From an uncultured Clostridia bacterium (lineage in GTDB: Bacteria; Bacillota; Clostridia; Lachnospirales; CAG-274), in NCBI GenBank assembly GCA_944383305.1, contig CALWOZ010000019.1, forward strand, positions 1 through 48,581: DNA of 48,581 bases, given 5' to 3'. Positions 24,719-34,015 of the stretch are shown one piece after another. The position numbers and the translations under genes are program-made. The notes under the pieces are model-generated. The model saw nothing but the letters and a program-made list of their open reading frames with translations, did not search any database and had not been told where the DNA came from. Positions within the stretch are counted from its first letter, which is position 1, and the number at the start of each line of letters is the position of its first letter.

Positions 24719-25348
24719 ATGAAAGCTTTAATAATAGAATTTTTTTATGAAAAAAAGGCTATTTTAACCTCAATAATTTTAGCTTTATTTGTTTATATTT
24801 TATATATACCTATTTTTTCACAGCCAGAGGTAATATTATCAATGTTGGTTTCATTTTTATTTGCTAGTTTATATGGTGGATTAGTATGTAAAAGAAAAAA
24901 TACTAATTTTGAAATATTTTTATCTACTACTCCTTTAGGAAGAAAAACAATTATAAATGCTGGATATTTAATAGGTTTAATTTTTAGTATAGCTGTGACT
25001 ATTATATTTTTTATATTATATTTTATCAGAAAGTCTTTTATTAATATTGAGGCTTTAAATGCACTTAGTTTAAATCATATGTTAATTTTTGCAAGTTTTG
25101 GCTTTGGATTAATTGCAAATGCCATATTGTTTCCAAGTTATGTATTGCCAGATAAAGAGAATACAGTTTTAATAATTATAGCTAGATTTTTAACACTTTT
25201 AATATGCGCAGGGTCTTTATTTATTATATTTAAGTTAGAGTTTTTAAATTTTAATATAAGGATTTTAATATATTTAATTAGTTCTTTTATTATTTATATA
25301 ATTTCTTATTTATTAACTATTAATATATATTTAAAAAAGAGCCTTTAA
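24719..25348 (+). CDS. ABC-2 type permease, first of a tandem pair
   Basis: 209 residues with about six hydrophobic segments, ABC-2-like (ABC2_membrane_5 type). It has MKALIIEFFYEKKAILTS at the start, KRKNTNFEIFLSTTPLGRKTIINAGYLIGL in the first loop, and ends LTINIYLKKSL. It lies 3 bases after the ATPase gene, with GGGGG as RBS. It is clearly paralogous to the next gene, and the two probably form a heterodimer or a recently duplicated homodimer. Confidence 0.85.
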   Translation: MKALIIEFFYEKKAILTSIILALFVYILYIPIFSQPEVILSMLVSFLFASLYGGLVCKRKNTNFEIFLSTTPLGRKTIINAGYLIGLIFSIAVTIIFFILYFIRKSFINIEALNALSLNHMLIFASFGFGLIANAILFPSYVLPDKENTVLIIIARFLTLLICAGSLFIIFKLEFLNFNIRILIYLISSFIIYIISYLLTINIYLKKSL

Positions 25349-25358
25349 AGTAATCTAC

Positions 25359-25400
25359 AATAATTGTACAATGAACCAATTAATGATTATATATATAAGG
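25359..25400 (+). pseudogene. Remnant of the ABC ATPase 3' end, carried by tandem duplication
   Basis: Between the two permease genes the plus strand translates as NNCTMNQLMIIYI, against DNCTIDELMVIYT at the end of the ATPase gene. At base level TGTACAATGAACCAATTAAT matches TGTACAATAGATGAATTAAT. The duplicated unit thus included the last codons of the ATPase, the RBS and the permease. Confidence 0.8.
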
Positions 25401-25410
25401 AGGGGAGGCA

Positions 25411-26043
25411 ATGAAAGCTTTAATAATAGAATTTTTTTATGAAAAAAAGAGTATTTTAATTTCAATGATTTTAGTTTTATGTATTTATATTTTATATATA
25501 CCTGCTTTTTCACATTCAGAAGTAATAGTATCAATGTTTGCCTCATTTACATTTGCTAATTTATATGGTGAATTAGTAACTAAAAGAAAAAATACTAATT
25601 TTGAAATATTTTTATGTATAAGCCCTTTAGGAAGAAAAACAATTATAAAAACTGGATATTTAATGGGATTAATATCAAGTATAGCTATGCCTATTATATT
25701 TTTTATATTATATTTTATTAGAAGGTTTTTAATTGGTTTTGAACCTGTTATAAATTTTGACACTATTAATGATATGGCAATTTTTGCAAGTTTTGGCTTT
25801 GGGTTAATTGCAAATGCTATTTCCTTTCCTATTTGCATATTGCCAGATAGAGAGAACAATAAGTTTTTAATGACTATAATTCAACTTGTAATACTTGGTA
25901 TATGTGGGGCTTCTTTATCTATATTTAGCTTATATTTTTTAAATTTTTATGTAATACTTTTAATATATTTAACAATGGCTATTGTTATTTACATAATTTC
26001 ATATTTAATAACTCTTAATGTATATTTAAAAAAGAACCTTTAA
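25411..26043 (+). CDS. ABC-2 type permease, second of a tandem pair
   Basis: 210 residues, alignable along its whole length with the preceding permease: the start MKALIIEFFYEKKS is shared, KRKNTNFEIFL..SPLGRKTIIKTGYLMGL matches, and IFASFGFGLIANAI is identical in both. RBS AAGGAGGGGAGG. About six hydrophobic segments. Divergence in the outer loops (after FIR) suggests the copies have begun to specialise. The operon ends at the terminator at 26063. Confidence 0.85.
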   Translation: MKALIIEFFYEKKSILISMILVLCIYILYIPAFSHSEVIVSMFASFTFANLYGELVTKRKNTNFEIFLCISPLGRKTIIKTGYLMGLISSIAMPIIFFILYFIRRFLIGFEPVINFDTINDMAIFASFGFGLIANAISFPICILPDRENNKFLMTIIQLVILGICGASLSIFSLYFLNFYVILLIYLTMAIVIYIISYLITLNVYLKKNL

Positions 26044-26062
26044 TTTTTTGATGATTTTTATA

Positions 26063-26100
26063 AAAAAAGCTGTGATAAAAATAAAATCACAGCTTTTTTA
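26063..26100. terminator. Bidirectional terminator between the ABC operon and the SLH gene
   Basis: AAAAAGCTGTGAT and ATCACAGCTTTTT form a stem with a 9-base A-rich loop. T-runs on both strands serve the two converging units. Confidence 0.85.
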
Positions 26101-26105
26101 TATTT

Positions 26106-27344
26106 TTATTGAATAGTAAGCATAGTATAAATTATTTGAGCAGCCTCTGCTCTAGTTGCATTATCCTTAGGAGCAAAGCTACCATCTGTTCTACCGTTTA
26201 TTATACCAGCTTGTTGAACTTTAGTAACGGCGTTTTGAGCATAGCTAGAAATGTGGCTATTATCTGTAAAGTTAATTACCTCTTTATTGTTATTTAAGCT
26301 AAACTGTTTATATTCACAAAATCTTTCTATCATAACTGCCATTTGCTCTCTAGTTATGTTGTCATTAGGAGCAAATGTAGCATTAGATGTGCCACTTGTA
26401 ATACCAGTTTTAGAAGCCCAATCTACATAAGGATTAAACCACGCATTAGAAGGAACGTCTGTAAAGTTTTCAGTTTTATATTTATTTTCATTAATATTGT
26501 CTAACTTAGCAAGAAGTGTTATAAATTCTGCTCTAGTAATGTTGTTATTAGGAGCAAATTCTGTATCAGACATACCATTTATAATTCCTCTATCAGCCAA
26601 AAACTTAATAGAATCACTAGCCCAATGTGTATTTATATCTGAAAAGTTAGATTGTTTAACAATAGGATACATAGAATCTATATCTATTTTAGAGTTATTA
26701 TTTTGATTATTTGTATTTTCTTCTTGATTACTATTTTGAGTAGTTATCTCAGTCTTTTCATCAGAAGAAGGTCTATTTACACTAGCTCCACCACCAGAAA
26801 AGCCATTATTACTAGAGGTGTTATTATTATTGTTGTTATTAGAGCTATTATTATCACTATCGTTATTGTCATTATTATTGTTGTTATCGTTATTATTAGA
26901 ATTATCTTCCTCTTTTATTGTAATATCAGCAGTTAAGTCAAGTGTGTTACCAGTTAAATCATCATTTAGATTAACAAGCTCTAAAGAAACATTGTTAGAC
27001 AGTTTAGGAGTATTATTAAATGTTAAATCTCCAATGTTTAAAGTACCATTTTCAGTAAGAGCACCACCATTATCTATAACTATTGATATAGTAGTTACTC
27101 CATTTTCATTTTTTTCATCTATATAACTATAAGTATAACTTGTAAAAGGTGTAAACTTTATATCAGTATTACCATTTTCATCTGTTAAATTTAATTGTAG
27201 TGCGTGAATATTATCACTTATACCATCTAATTTTATAGTAGCAACTTTATTATCTATATTTATAGAAACAGTTGTGTCTGCTGCAAAAACATTTGTTACA
27301 AACAATAAAGTTATTACAATGCTAGATATTATTTTTTTAATCAC
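26106..27344 (-). CDS. SLH-domain surface protein with cohesin-like N-terminal domain
   Basis: 412 residues starting at GTG 27344 (AGGAG 9-10 bases upstream). A signal peptide ends at VFA (about residue 21). Residues 24-145 form a beta-rich domain (VSINIDNKVATIKLDGISDN...LNIGDLTFNN...SLELVNLNDDLTGNTLDL) whose strand pattern resembles cohesin/carbohydrate-binding folds. A long Asn/Asp/Ser-rich low-complexity linker with a GFSGGG patch follows (about 148-215). Three SLH repeats close the protein: FSDINTHWASDSIKFLADRGIING, FTDVPSNAWFNPYVDWASKTGITSG and FTDNSHISSYAQNAVTKVQQAGIING, each followed by (A)PN/KD.ITRAE. SLH repeats bind pyruvylated wall polymer, so the N-terminal domain is displayed on the cell. 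It lies directly downstream of the dockerin-bearing M60 gene. The cohesin call is by pattern only. Confidence 0.88.
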   Translation of the reverse strand: MIKKIISSIVITLLFVTNVFAADTTVSINIDNKVATIKLDGISDNIHALQLNLTDENGNTDIKFTPFTSYTYSYIDEKNENGVTTISIVIDNGGALTENGTLNIGDLTFNNTPKLSNNVSLELVNLNDDLTGNTLDLTADITIKEEDNSNNNDNNNNNDNNDSDNNSSNNNNNNNTSSNNGFSGGGASVNRPSSDEKTEITTQNSNQEENTNNQNNNSKIDIDSMYPIVKQSNFSDINTHWASDSIKFLADRGIINGMSDTEFAPNNNITRAEFITLLAKLDNINENKYKTENFTDVPSNAWFNPYVDWASKTGITSGTSNATFAPNDNITREQMAVMIERFCEYKQFSLNNNKEVINFTDNSHISSYAQNAVTKVQQAGIINGRTDGSFAPKDNATRAEAAQIIYTMLTIQ

Positions 27345-27370
27345 AACAAAAATCTCCTTTATTAGTATTT

Positions 27371-27396
27371 ATCTACCACCATTTTAGGTGGTAGAT
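27371..27396. terminator. Hairpin between the M60 gene and the SLH gene
   Basis: ATCTACCACC-ATTTTA-GGTGGTAGAT, a perfect 10-bp stem. It lies after the M60 stop codon and before the SLH gene RBS, so it may partially terminate or tune downstream expression. The T-run on the minus strand is weak (AAATA). Confidence 0.6.
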
Positions 27397-27425
27397 ATTA
27401 AAATTTTAGAAAATGTCATTGCTTA

Positions 27426-30400
27426 TTATTTTATTTCTATTTGTGGTAAGCTTTCATCAGTAGGCATAGTAATCCACATTGTATTACTAGACATACGTTG
27501 TTTGTTACCTTCTGTATCTGTAATCCACATTTCTGCCATAATTTCTGTTGGTAAAACACTAAGATTTTCGTGTCCGTCACCTTGTATTTCAGCTTCTTGC
27601 TGTATATCTGGAACGAAAATAAATATACCCTCAGATGTAGATGAAGTTATAGTTCCATCTTCGTCTAATGTATCAAACATAAGAGAATAACCAGCAATCT
27701 CACGTTCTACTATATTAGAAGTTTCACTTAAAGAGTTTTCAGTAGCAAATTTACCTTTAACATAAATATTGCTTAAAGCTGTGTTACCTCTATATTTACC
27801 TACAATAACTAATGTGTCTTTAGGGATAACATCTTCAGGATTATCACCATATGTATAATTATCTGTAAGCCTTCCTATACCCAGATCCATAAATTCCACA
27901 TTATCACCTGGATAAGAAATAAACTCCACATTATAAAGGTTTAAATCAATATTTTCTAGTTTTAATTTGTTTACATCATAAGCCCAAATTTTATCTTCAG
28001 TAGAGCCTGGTTTATTAAAGTATCCTATATATGCATTAGTATTAGTAGAGGCATTTGTAGAAAAATCTCCATCTTTAGCTAAGATATAACCATCATTATT
28101 ATCTTGGTCTTGTGTAGATGTAGGAGCAACATCAGATACTACACTAGCATAAACTTTATATTTACCAGTTGGCATTGGTGTACTATCATCTTTTGGTGTA
28201 ACTTTAATACCAGTAACAATAGTAGGTTCAGTGAAAGTAACAATTTTATTTTGAGTATCTATATTATATAAGCTTGTATCTATTGTATTGTCATAAGAAA
28301 TTTTAACTTGACCAGCACTTTGTTTTGAACTAAGATTACCTAAAATATCCACAGGAATAACCTCATAAGTAAACGCCATATTATTAGCAGAACCTATAAA
28401 GTCTGTATATGTACCAGTTGTAGTAAATCCAATAGATTTACCATTTCTTATAATTTCATAACCTTGAACTTTATCTGTATCTGTATTTTTAGATATAGTT
28501 ATAATAACTTCTTTAGAGTTTTCTGGATTAACTTGTGCAGATGCATTTACAGTAATATTAGTGTTAGCTTGTGTGCTGTTTAATCTTTCTCTTCTAGATT
28601 CATCTGTAAGATAATATATGGCTCTTGTTTCATCTTCAAAATTGCTCATTTCTGTTTTAGCCTCATCAGATAAAACAACACCCCATCTTTCAAAGAAAGT
28701 TGTTAAATCTTTTTTTGCAACCTTACTAGATGCAACAGCAAATTTATTCATATCTGTAAATGAATTTAAGCTGTTATCTGTTCTGTATAATTTGTGAAGT
28801 TCATTGTAGAATTTGAATGGTTCATCACCATTATCATATGCTAAATGAAGTTGCCAATACATTGCAAGATGAGTAAATACATCATTAGGCACACCTTCTC
28901 CACCTACAGAAACTTTTTTGAAAGCCTTTTCATAAACATTGCTATTTTCAAGTCTAGATTTTAATGTATTTTGGTCACCATCATAAGTTTGAGCCATTAA
29001 TGAATAGATATTGTTAGTAACCTCAGCTTTACCAAATTTGTCCATAACGTGACCTATTTCGTGAGCAATACCCCATCCAAATAGATTATTTTGTTGTTCT
29101 GATGGTGTTTGTTCATTTGTAGGAGTGCCATTCATTAAAGGAGCAACAGAATCATAACCTACACCTATATGATTACCAGCAGCATACATAAATGCACCAG
29201 CGAACATTTTCATATAACGAATATTATGTCTAGTTTCTAAGCTATCATTTTCGTGGTCATCAATACCGTATGTTTTATATATAACTCCCATAAGTTCTTC
29301 CCACGCTTGTACATTAGCGTATGTTTTATCTATTTTTGCTTGTTTTTCATCAGCATTTTGATTAATACCTTTTAAAACTTGGTCAGCTGGTAAAGAGAGT
29401 AACACATTAGGTAAAGATATTTCAGATTGATTAAATCTTTGATATGTTAAGTTACCTTTTAAAGTAGGTACATATTCTACAAGTTCATCAATAAATGTAG
29501 ATATTCTTTCTTTTACTTTTTCTTCATCTAAAGTAGATAAATCTTTAAGCTCAAGATAAGGTATTTTTTGTCCACCAATTATTTGTAATTTAATTTCAGA
29601 AGCTTTATCTCCAGAATATGTTATGTATAAAGAACCACCTCTATCGTTGTTTACACTACCTATTTTAGGGAGAGTGATTATATTTCTACCATTTTGTAAT
29701 GTAATAGGTGAGGCAGAAAGTGAATCTACTTGTTCAAAAAACTGAGTAGGAACAAGTGAAACAGTTTCACCATCTGGTATATCAGCATATATAGTGATAG
29801 TTTCATTTGCACTACCTACAATACCTAAAGGTTGCCAGTTATTTATAGATTTACTATATTGTGTATTATCTTTTGATGTATCTATAGAGAATACATTATC
29901 TTTTATAATACCTAAAGCATCTGTGTTTTTATTTAAAAGAGAAGTTGCAATATCAAGTTCTTTTAATAAAATGTCTTTATTAATAACAAAGCCATCAACG
30001 TTGTTTACTTCTGCTTTAAGATCTTCAATGTTTTGCGCAGTAGTAGTTGATTTTAACTCTGTTCTAGAAGAATTAGCAAAAAGATCAGCTATTCTATCTG
30101 CTATATCATTATACTCATAAAATACTACTTCAGAAGCATTCATATCAGTAGGTGAACCTGCCCATTGTGAAGGAGCAACTTTAATTTTTTTAACATTTTC
30201 TTGTTTAGGAAAGTCAAAAATAAAATAGCTATCATTTTCACCACGATTAGATATAGATTTACCACTTGCAATTACAGTACCAGCTTTATTTAAGTCTTGA
30301 TCATTAGTCCATACTTCTATAGTATAAGTATTAAAGCTATTTCTGTATTTTCCGTCTAATCTAGGTACCCAAATTAAATAGTCCATATCTTTAGGTTCTT

Positions 30401-32225
30401 CAAATGTAAATGTAAAATAGTTAGAATCATACCAACGTCTAGCCACCCACGAAGTTTCATAATCTCCATCTATAAGCCAATTACTATCAAATCCATTAGG
30501 ATAAAGACTTGTGTTATAATGGTCTTTATGTGATATTTCTACTTTTTCTATTTCAGAACTATCAATTTTATTTCTTGTAGGAAGTGTAGGAGCTACAATA
30601 ACTTCTTTTTTAGGAGTAGCCTGAGCAGGTTCTGAAAAACTACTTTCTCCAACACTATTTTGTGATGTAACATAAATTGTATATTCAACATTATTTGTAA
30701 GGCCAGTTAGTTTATAACTTGTACCAGTAATACCAGTAGCTACTTTTTTAGCTTCTGAGTCATTTTCAGTTTTAGTATATATATTATATGTTTTTGCATT
30801 TTCAGAAGCCTTCCAAGTAACAGTTATAGAACTATCTTCACCAGTAGCTTTAACAAAATCTGGTCTTTGAGGAGCTTTTTCTGGTTGTGGAGTAGCAGAT
30901 ACAATAGTAGATTTATTACCCTCCCAATCGCCAGATGTTGCACTTATTGCAAAATAATATGTTTTAAGATTTTCAAGGTCAGATATAGTTATGTTAGTAA
31001 CGTCTGTTGTTGATATTTTATCTAAGTTGTTTTCATCAGTACCATAATAAACTTTATATCCAGTAACGTTAGGTACTTGTCTCCAAGATAAACTAACCTC
31101 TCCATCACCAGCTTTTGCAATAACGTTTTTTACAGTAGTATCTTGTATAATATCTTCATTAACAATATCTTTTAAAAATTTTACTTCATCTACTACTACA
31201 TATCCACCAGCTTCAGTAGGTTTAATATTAACAGTAACTTTTTTTACTGGAACTCTCTTACCAAGATTAACAGTAACTACTGTTTCGGCGTTTCTAGCGT
31301 ACATAGCCATAGCAGGAGTAGGAGTAGTTGTTTCTATAGTATTTCCATCAGCGTCTTCTAATAGTATTTCAACATTTTCTTGTGTAGTACCTTGTGGTAT
31401 AGTAATTTCAACACTAGACATTTCTTGAGGAGTGGTAAATTCTAAAGGAATAGATATTTTTTCTTCTCCATCTTTTGCTTTAAAAGAAACAGTGTCACCT
31501 TCAGAGAAAATATTTTCTATATTTCCAGTAATCTCAACATTTTGTTCAATAATAGATGTATCTAATTGTTCTAAAATTTTAGATGAAACCATCTCTGTAT
31601 CAAAGATTTCAGGTTCTTGTAGATTAGTCATATTTGCATTAACTATTGATATGTCAGCTACAGTTATTTTGCCATCATTGTTAAGGTCATAATCTGTATT
31701 ATTAGTATTAAGATTATCTTCTAATAATTTTCTATCAGAAGTATCAACTTTACCATCATTATTTATATCACCTAAAACCATAGTTGTAGCAGTACTTATA
31801 TTTACTCTTTTAGAATGACTAGAAGTGTTTAAATTAACAACAGTTTTTACATAGTTTTTGCCCTCTAATGTAAGATTATACCCATCAGAAGCTTTTAAAC
31901 CATCTATTTTAAATTTTATATAAGTGATTTTTCCATTTTCTTCTGTTATTTCAGAAGTAATGTCATATCCGTCTATATTTGTATTATATGTATCATTATT
32001 TAAAAAGTCATTTAAAGGAATTTCTATGCTTGTAGAGTTACCATCTAATATAGCTTTTAAATTTTTAGATTTTAAACTTTCAATTTTTTCAGGATATAAA
32101 AATCCTATTGCAGTTTCTATATATGTTTTATCTATATTTGTAGATATAGAATTAGCAAAAGCTGGCATTATGGAGCTTAAAGCTAATGTTGAAGATAAAC
32201 CTAAAGTTAAAAGTTTTTTCTTCAT
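27426..32225 (-). CDS. Secreted multidomain peptidase M60 (enhancin-like), with dockerin-like, FN3 and F5/8 C modules
   Basis: 1599 residues; AGGAGG precedes ATG 32225. A signal peptide (about 1-25) is followed by a beta-domain (about 30-145), then a dockerin type I-like module (about 150-205) with two calcium loops: GDINNDGKVDTSDRKLL and YDLNNDGKITVADISIV. A discoidin-like region follows (about 215-355), then two fibronectin III modules (about 365-545) and an F5/8 type C module (about 560-705). The M60/enhancin catalytic region holds the zinc motif HEIGH at about 1055-1059 and the third ligand in AEVTNN nine residues later. C-terminal FN3-like and unknown beta-domains end the protein. M60 enzymes cut mucin-type O-glycoproteins, so a role in host or diet glycoprotein breakdown is inferred. 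No sortase motif is seen; attachment may be through the dockerin. Confidence 0.92.
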   Translation of the reverse strand: MKKKLLTLGLSSTLALSSIMPAFANSISTNIDKTYIETAIGFLYPEKIESLKSKNLKAILDGNSTSIEIPLNDFLNNDTYNTNIDGYDITSEITEENGKITYIKFKIDGLKASDGYNLTLEGKNYVKTVVNLNTSSHSKRVNISTATTMVLGDINNDGKVDTSDRKLLEDNLNTNNTDYDLNNDGKITVADISIVNANMTNLQEPEIFDTEMVSSKILEQLDTSIIEQNVEITGNIENIFSEGDTVSFKAKDGEEKISIPLEFTTPQEMSSVEITIPQGTTQENVEILLEDADGNTIETTTPTPAMAMYARNAETVVTVNLGKRVPVKKVTVNIKPTEAGGYVVVDEVKFLKDIVNEDIIQDTTVKNVIAKAGDGEVSLSWRQVPNVTGYKVYYGTDENNLDKISTTDVTNITISDLENLKTYYFAISATSGDWEGNKSTIVSATPQPEKAPQRPDFVKATGEDSSITVTWKASENAKTYNIYTKTENDSEAKKVATGITGTSYKLTGLTNNVEYTIYVTSQNSVGESSFSEPAQATPKKEVIVAPTLPTRNKIDSSEIEKVEISHKDHYNTSLYPNGFDSNWLIDGDYETSWVARRWYDSNYFTFTFEEPKDMDYLIWVPRLDGKYRNSFNTYTIEVWTNDQDLNKAGTVIASGKSISNRGENDSYFIFDFPKQENVKKIKVAPSQWAGSPTDMNASEVVFYEYNDIADRIADLFANSSRTELKSTTTAQNIEDLKAEVNNVDGFVINKDILLKELDIATSLLNKNTDALGIIKDNVFSIDTSKDNTQYSKSINNWQPLGIVGSANETITIYADIPDGETVSLVPTQFFEQVDSLSASPITLQNGRNIITLPKIGSVNNDRGGSLYITYSGDKASEIKLQIIGGQKIPYLELKDLSTLDEEKVKERISTFIDELVEYVPTLKGNLTYQRFNQSEISLPNVLLSLPADQVLKGINQNADEKQAKIDKTYANVQAWEELMGVIYKTYGIDDHENDSLETRHNIRYMKMFAGAFMYAAGNHIGVGYDSVAPLMNGTPTNEQTPSEQQNNLFGWGIAHEIGHVMDKFGKAEVTNNIYSLMAQTYDGDQNTLKSRLENSNVYEKAFKKVSVGGEGVPNDVFTHLAMYWQLHLAYDNGDEPFKFYNELHKLYRTDNSLNSFTDMNKFAVASSKVAKKDLTTFFERWGVVLSDEAKTEMSNFEDETRAIYYLTDESRRERLNSTQANTNITVNASAQVNPENSKEVIITISKNTDTDKVQGYEIIRNGKSIGFTTTGTYTDFIGSANNMAFTYEVIPVDILGNLSSKQSAGQVKISYDNTIDTSLYNIDTQNKIVTFTEPTIVTGIKVTPKDDSTPMPTGKYKVYASVVSDVAPTSTQDQDNNDGYILAKDGDFSTNASTNTNAYIGYFNKPGSTEDKIWAYDVNKLKLENIDLNLYNVEFISYPGDNVEFMDLGIGRLTDNYTYGDNPEDVIPKDTLVIVGKYRGNTALSNIYVKGKFATENSLSETSNIVEREIAGYSLMFDTLDEDGTITSSTSEGIFIFVPDIQQEAEIQGDGHENLSVLPTEIMAEMWITDTEGNKQRMSSNTMWITMPTDESLPQIEIK

Positions 32226-32434
32226 AAAAAGTACCTCCTATTAATAAGTATTGTTATTTTATAATAAATATTAAGTTATAAAACTTATTATGTAAATTAT
32301 ACTATAATAATTAACAAAAATCTACTAATTACATATAATTTTTATCAAATTTAATAATATTGTAATATTTATAGTAGTTATAACATTTCTTAATATAGAA
32401 TATAATATATAAAATATATTAAGAGGTGAAAAAA

Positions 32435-34015
32435 TTGCAAAATAATTATATTTTAAAAAATAAAAATAATGAAATATTGTCATTTTATTATGGAGAAGAA
32501 AGAGCTATTTATTGTAAAAAGCTAGATTCTAATAATAATCAAATAACAAGCAAAATAATACAAGACGTTACCGATTGTTTTACAGTTACTTTAAGTCCTA
32601 ATAAAGATATATACATTTTTTGTCAAACGTATAATGGAGATATTATTTTGTGTAGACTAGAAGAAAATTCTTTTAAAAATAAAATATTGTTTAAAAACAA
32701 AAATGAAGTATCACAAAATATTTTATTTCAACCTATATTTTTTAAAGGAAATATGAGCCTTATATATAATACGACTGTACCAAACAATAATAGTTTTTTG
32801 TCTATAAAAACTTTAGTTGGAGGTAAAAATTGGACTAATACAGAAAATATAGATACTTTTACACCACTGTCTAACAACATTTTTTATATACAAAAAATAA
32901 CTGAAGAAAATATAGTATTAGCCTATCAAAAAAAGAACAAAGACATTCAAATAGGATACAAAGAAATAAAAAATGGTAATATATCAGATTTTATTACAAT
33001 ACATAAAACTGGATACCAAATAGTAGATTATTCTTTTGTATGCTTTCAAAATACTATACATTATTTATATGTAATAAAAAGTTTATTTTCTAGCCAAGTC
33101 ATATATAAGAAAAAAGATGAAAATGGTATATCTAGCCCAATAATATTGTTTGAAGGACAAAAAATAAAAAGTTGTAATATTAATATTTTAGAAAATAACT
33201 TATATTGCAGTTTTATTGTAAACTCTACATTATATTACTGTCAATCGGAAGATTTTGGTAATTCATTTTTAGGTATATCTAAATATAGAAAACCTATATC
33301 TCAAGATGTTATAAAAGCTAGATTTATAACAGATAATAATATAAGAAATAGCAGTATAAATGACGTGTATATAGATAGTAGAAATTCTTTAAATATATAT
33401 CTTTTACCTGAAATTTTACCAAGTTTATTTAATAGACCAATAAATACAAAAAATCAAGATAGTAATATAAATGTTAATCAAGACAATTTTATAACTAACT
33501 TAAATAATCAAATTATAGAAAATGAAAATATAGAAAAAAATGTTACTAAAGAAGATAATGTACCTAAAAAGCCAGTAAGCCAAATTAAAAATACTGTTAC
33601 ATTAGAAAATGATTTTATGTCAAACTTTAATCTTGAAGAATTTTCAAAATTTAATATAAATAAAGAAAATTTTAATATTCAAAGAAATGATAACATTTCT
33701 ACCAATAATAATTCTCAAATATTAGAAAACAAAGTTAAAATGTTAAATCAACAATTAAATGAAAAAAATAGTCAAATATTAAAGTTAAATGATATTATAC
33801 AAAATAAAAATAATGAAAGAACAGATATAGAAGTAAATTTAAGACAAAAAATAAAAAATATGCAAAATGAAAATAGCTCTTTGTTAGAAAAAATAAGTAC
33901 TTTAGAAAAAGAAATAGAAAACATTAAAAATATTAATAAATCTATTGAAAGTGAGGACATAAAACAAAATGATGAACCTGTATCAAAAACTAAAGAGCAA
34001 AATCAAGAAGATTAA
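32435..34015 (+). CDS. Unknown protein: beta-propeller-like N-terminus and C-terminal coiled coil
   Basis: 526 residues if started at TTG 32435, which has GAGGTG 6 bases upstream; a GTG at 32426 lies within the RBS. The first ~310 residues contain repeated short beta-strand units of the kind found in exosialidase-like propellers (DIYIFCQTYNGDIILCRLEE, DIQIGYKEIKNGNIS, NLYCSFIVNSTLYYCQSEDFGNSF). An Asn-rich linker follows, then a strong heptad coiled coil (about 430-510, ILENKVKMLNQQLNEKNSQI...). There is no signal peptide, so it should be cytoplasmic or displayed within the spore. It overlaps the start of the amidase gene by 47 bases, implying translational coupling. I recognise no family. 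Confidence 0.75.
   Translation: MQNNYILKNKNNEILSFYYGEERAIYCKKLDSNNNQITSKIIQDVTDCFTVTLSPNKDIYIFCQTYNGDIILCRLEENSFKNKILFKNKNEVSQNILFQPIFFKGNMSLIYNTTVPNNNSFLSIKTLVGGKNWTNTENIDTFTPLSNNIFYIQKITEENIVLAYQKKNKDIQIGYKEIKNGNISDFITIHKTGYQIVDYSFVCFQNTIHYLYVIKSLFSSQVIYKKKDENGISSPIILFEGQKIKSCNINILENNLYCSFIVNSTLYYCQSEDFGNSFLGISKYRKPISQDVIKARFITDNNIRNSSINDVYIDSRNSLNIYLLPEILPSLFNRPINTKNQDSNINVNQDNFITNLNNQIIENENIEKNVTKEDNVPKKPVSQIKNTVTLENDFMSNFNLEEFSKFNINKENFNIQRNDNISTNNNSQILENKVKMLNQQLNEKNSQILKLNDIIQNKNNERTDIEVNLRQKIKNMQNENSSLLEKISTLEKEIENIKNINKSIESEDIKQNDEPVSKTKEQNQED

Noticed and set aside
26828-26920. Trinucleotide-like repeats taken as a microsatellite or CRISPR-like array
   Set aside because: They are imperfect AAT/GAT codons inside a coding linker with no repeat-spacer periodicity. 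No CRISPR array was seen anywhere in the window.
26652-27126. Plus-strand frames of Ile/Val/Leu/Ser opposite the Asn-rich linker of the SLH protein
   Set aside because: They are the complement of AAT/GAT repeats coding for Asn/Asp; low-complexity shadow.
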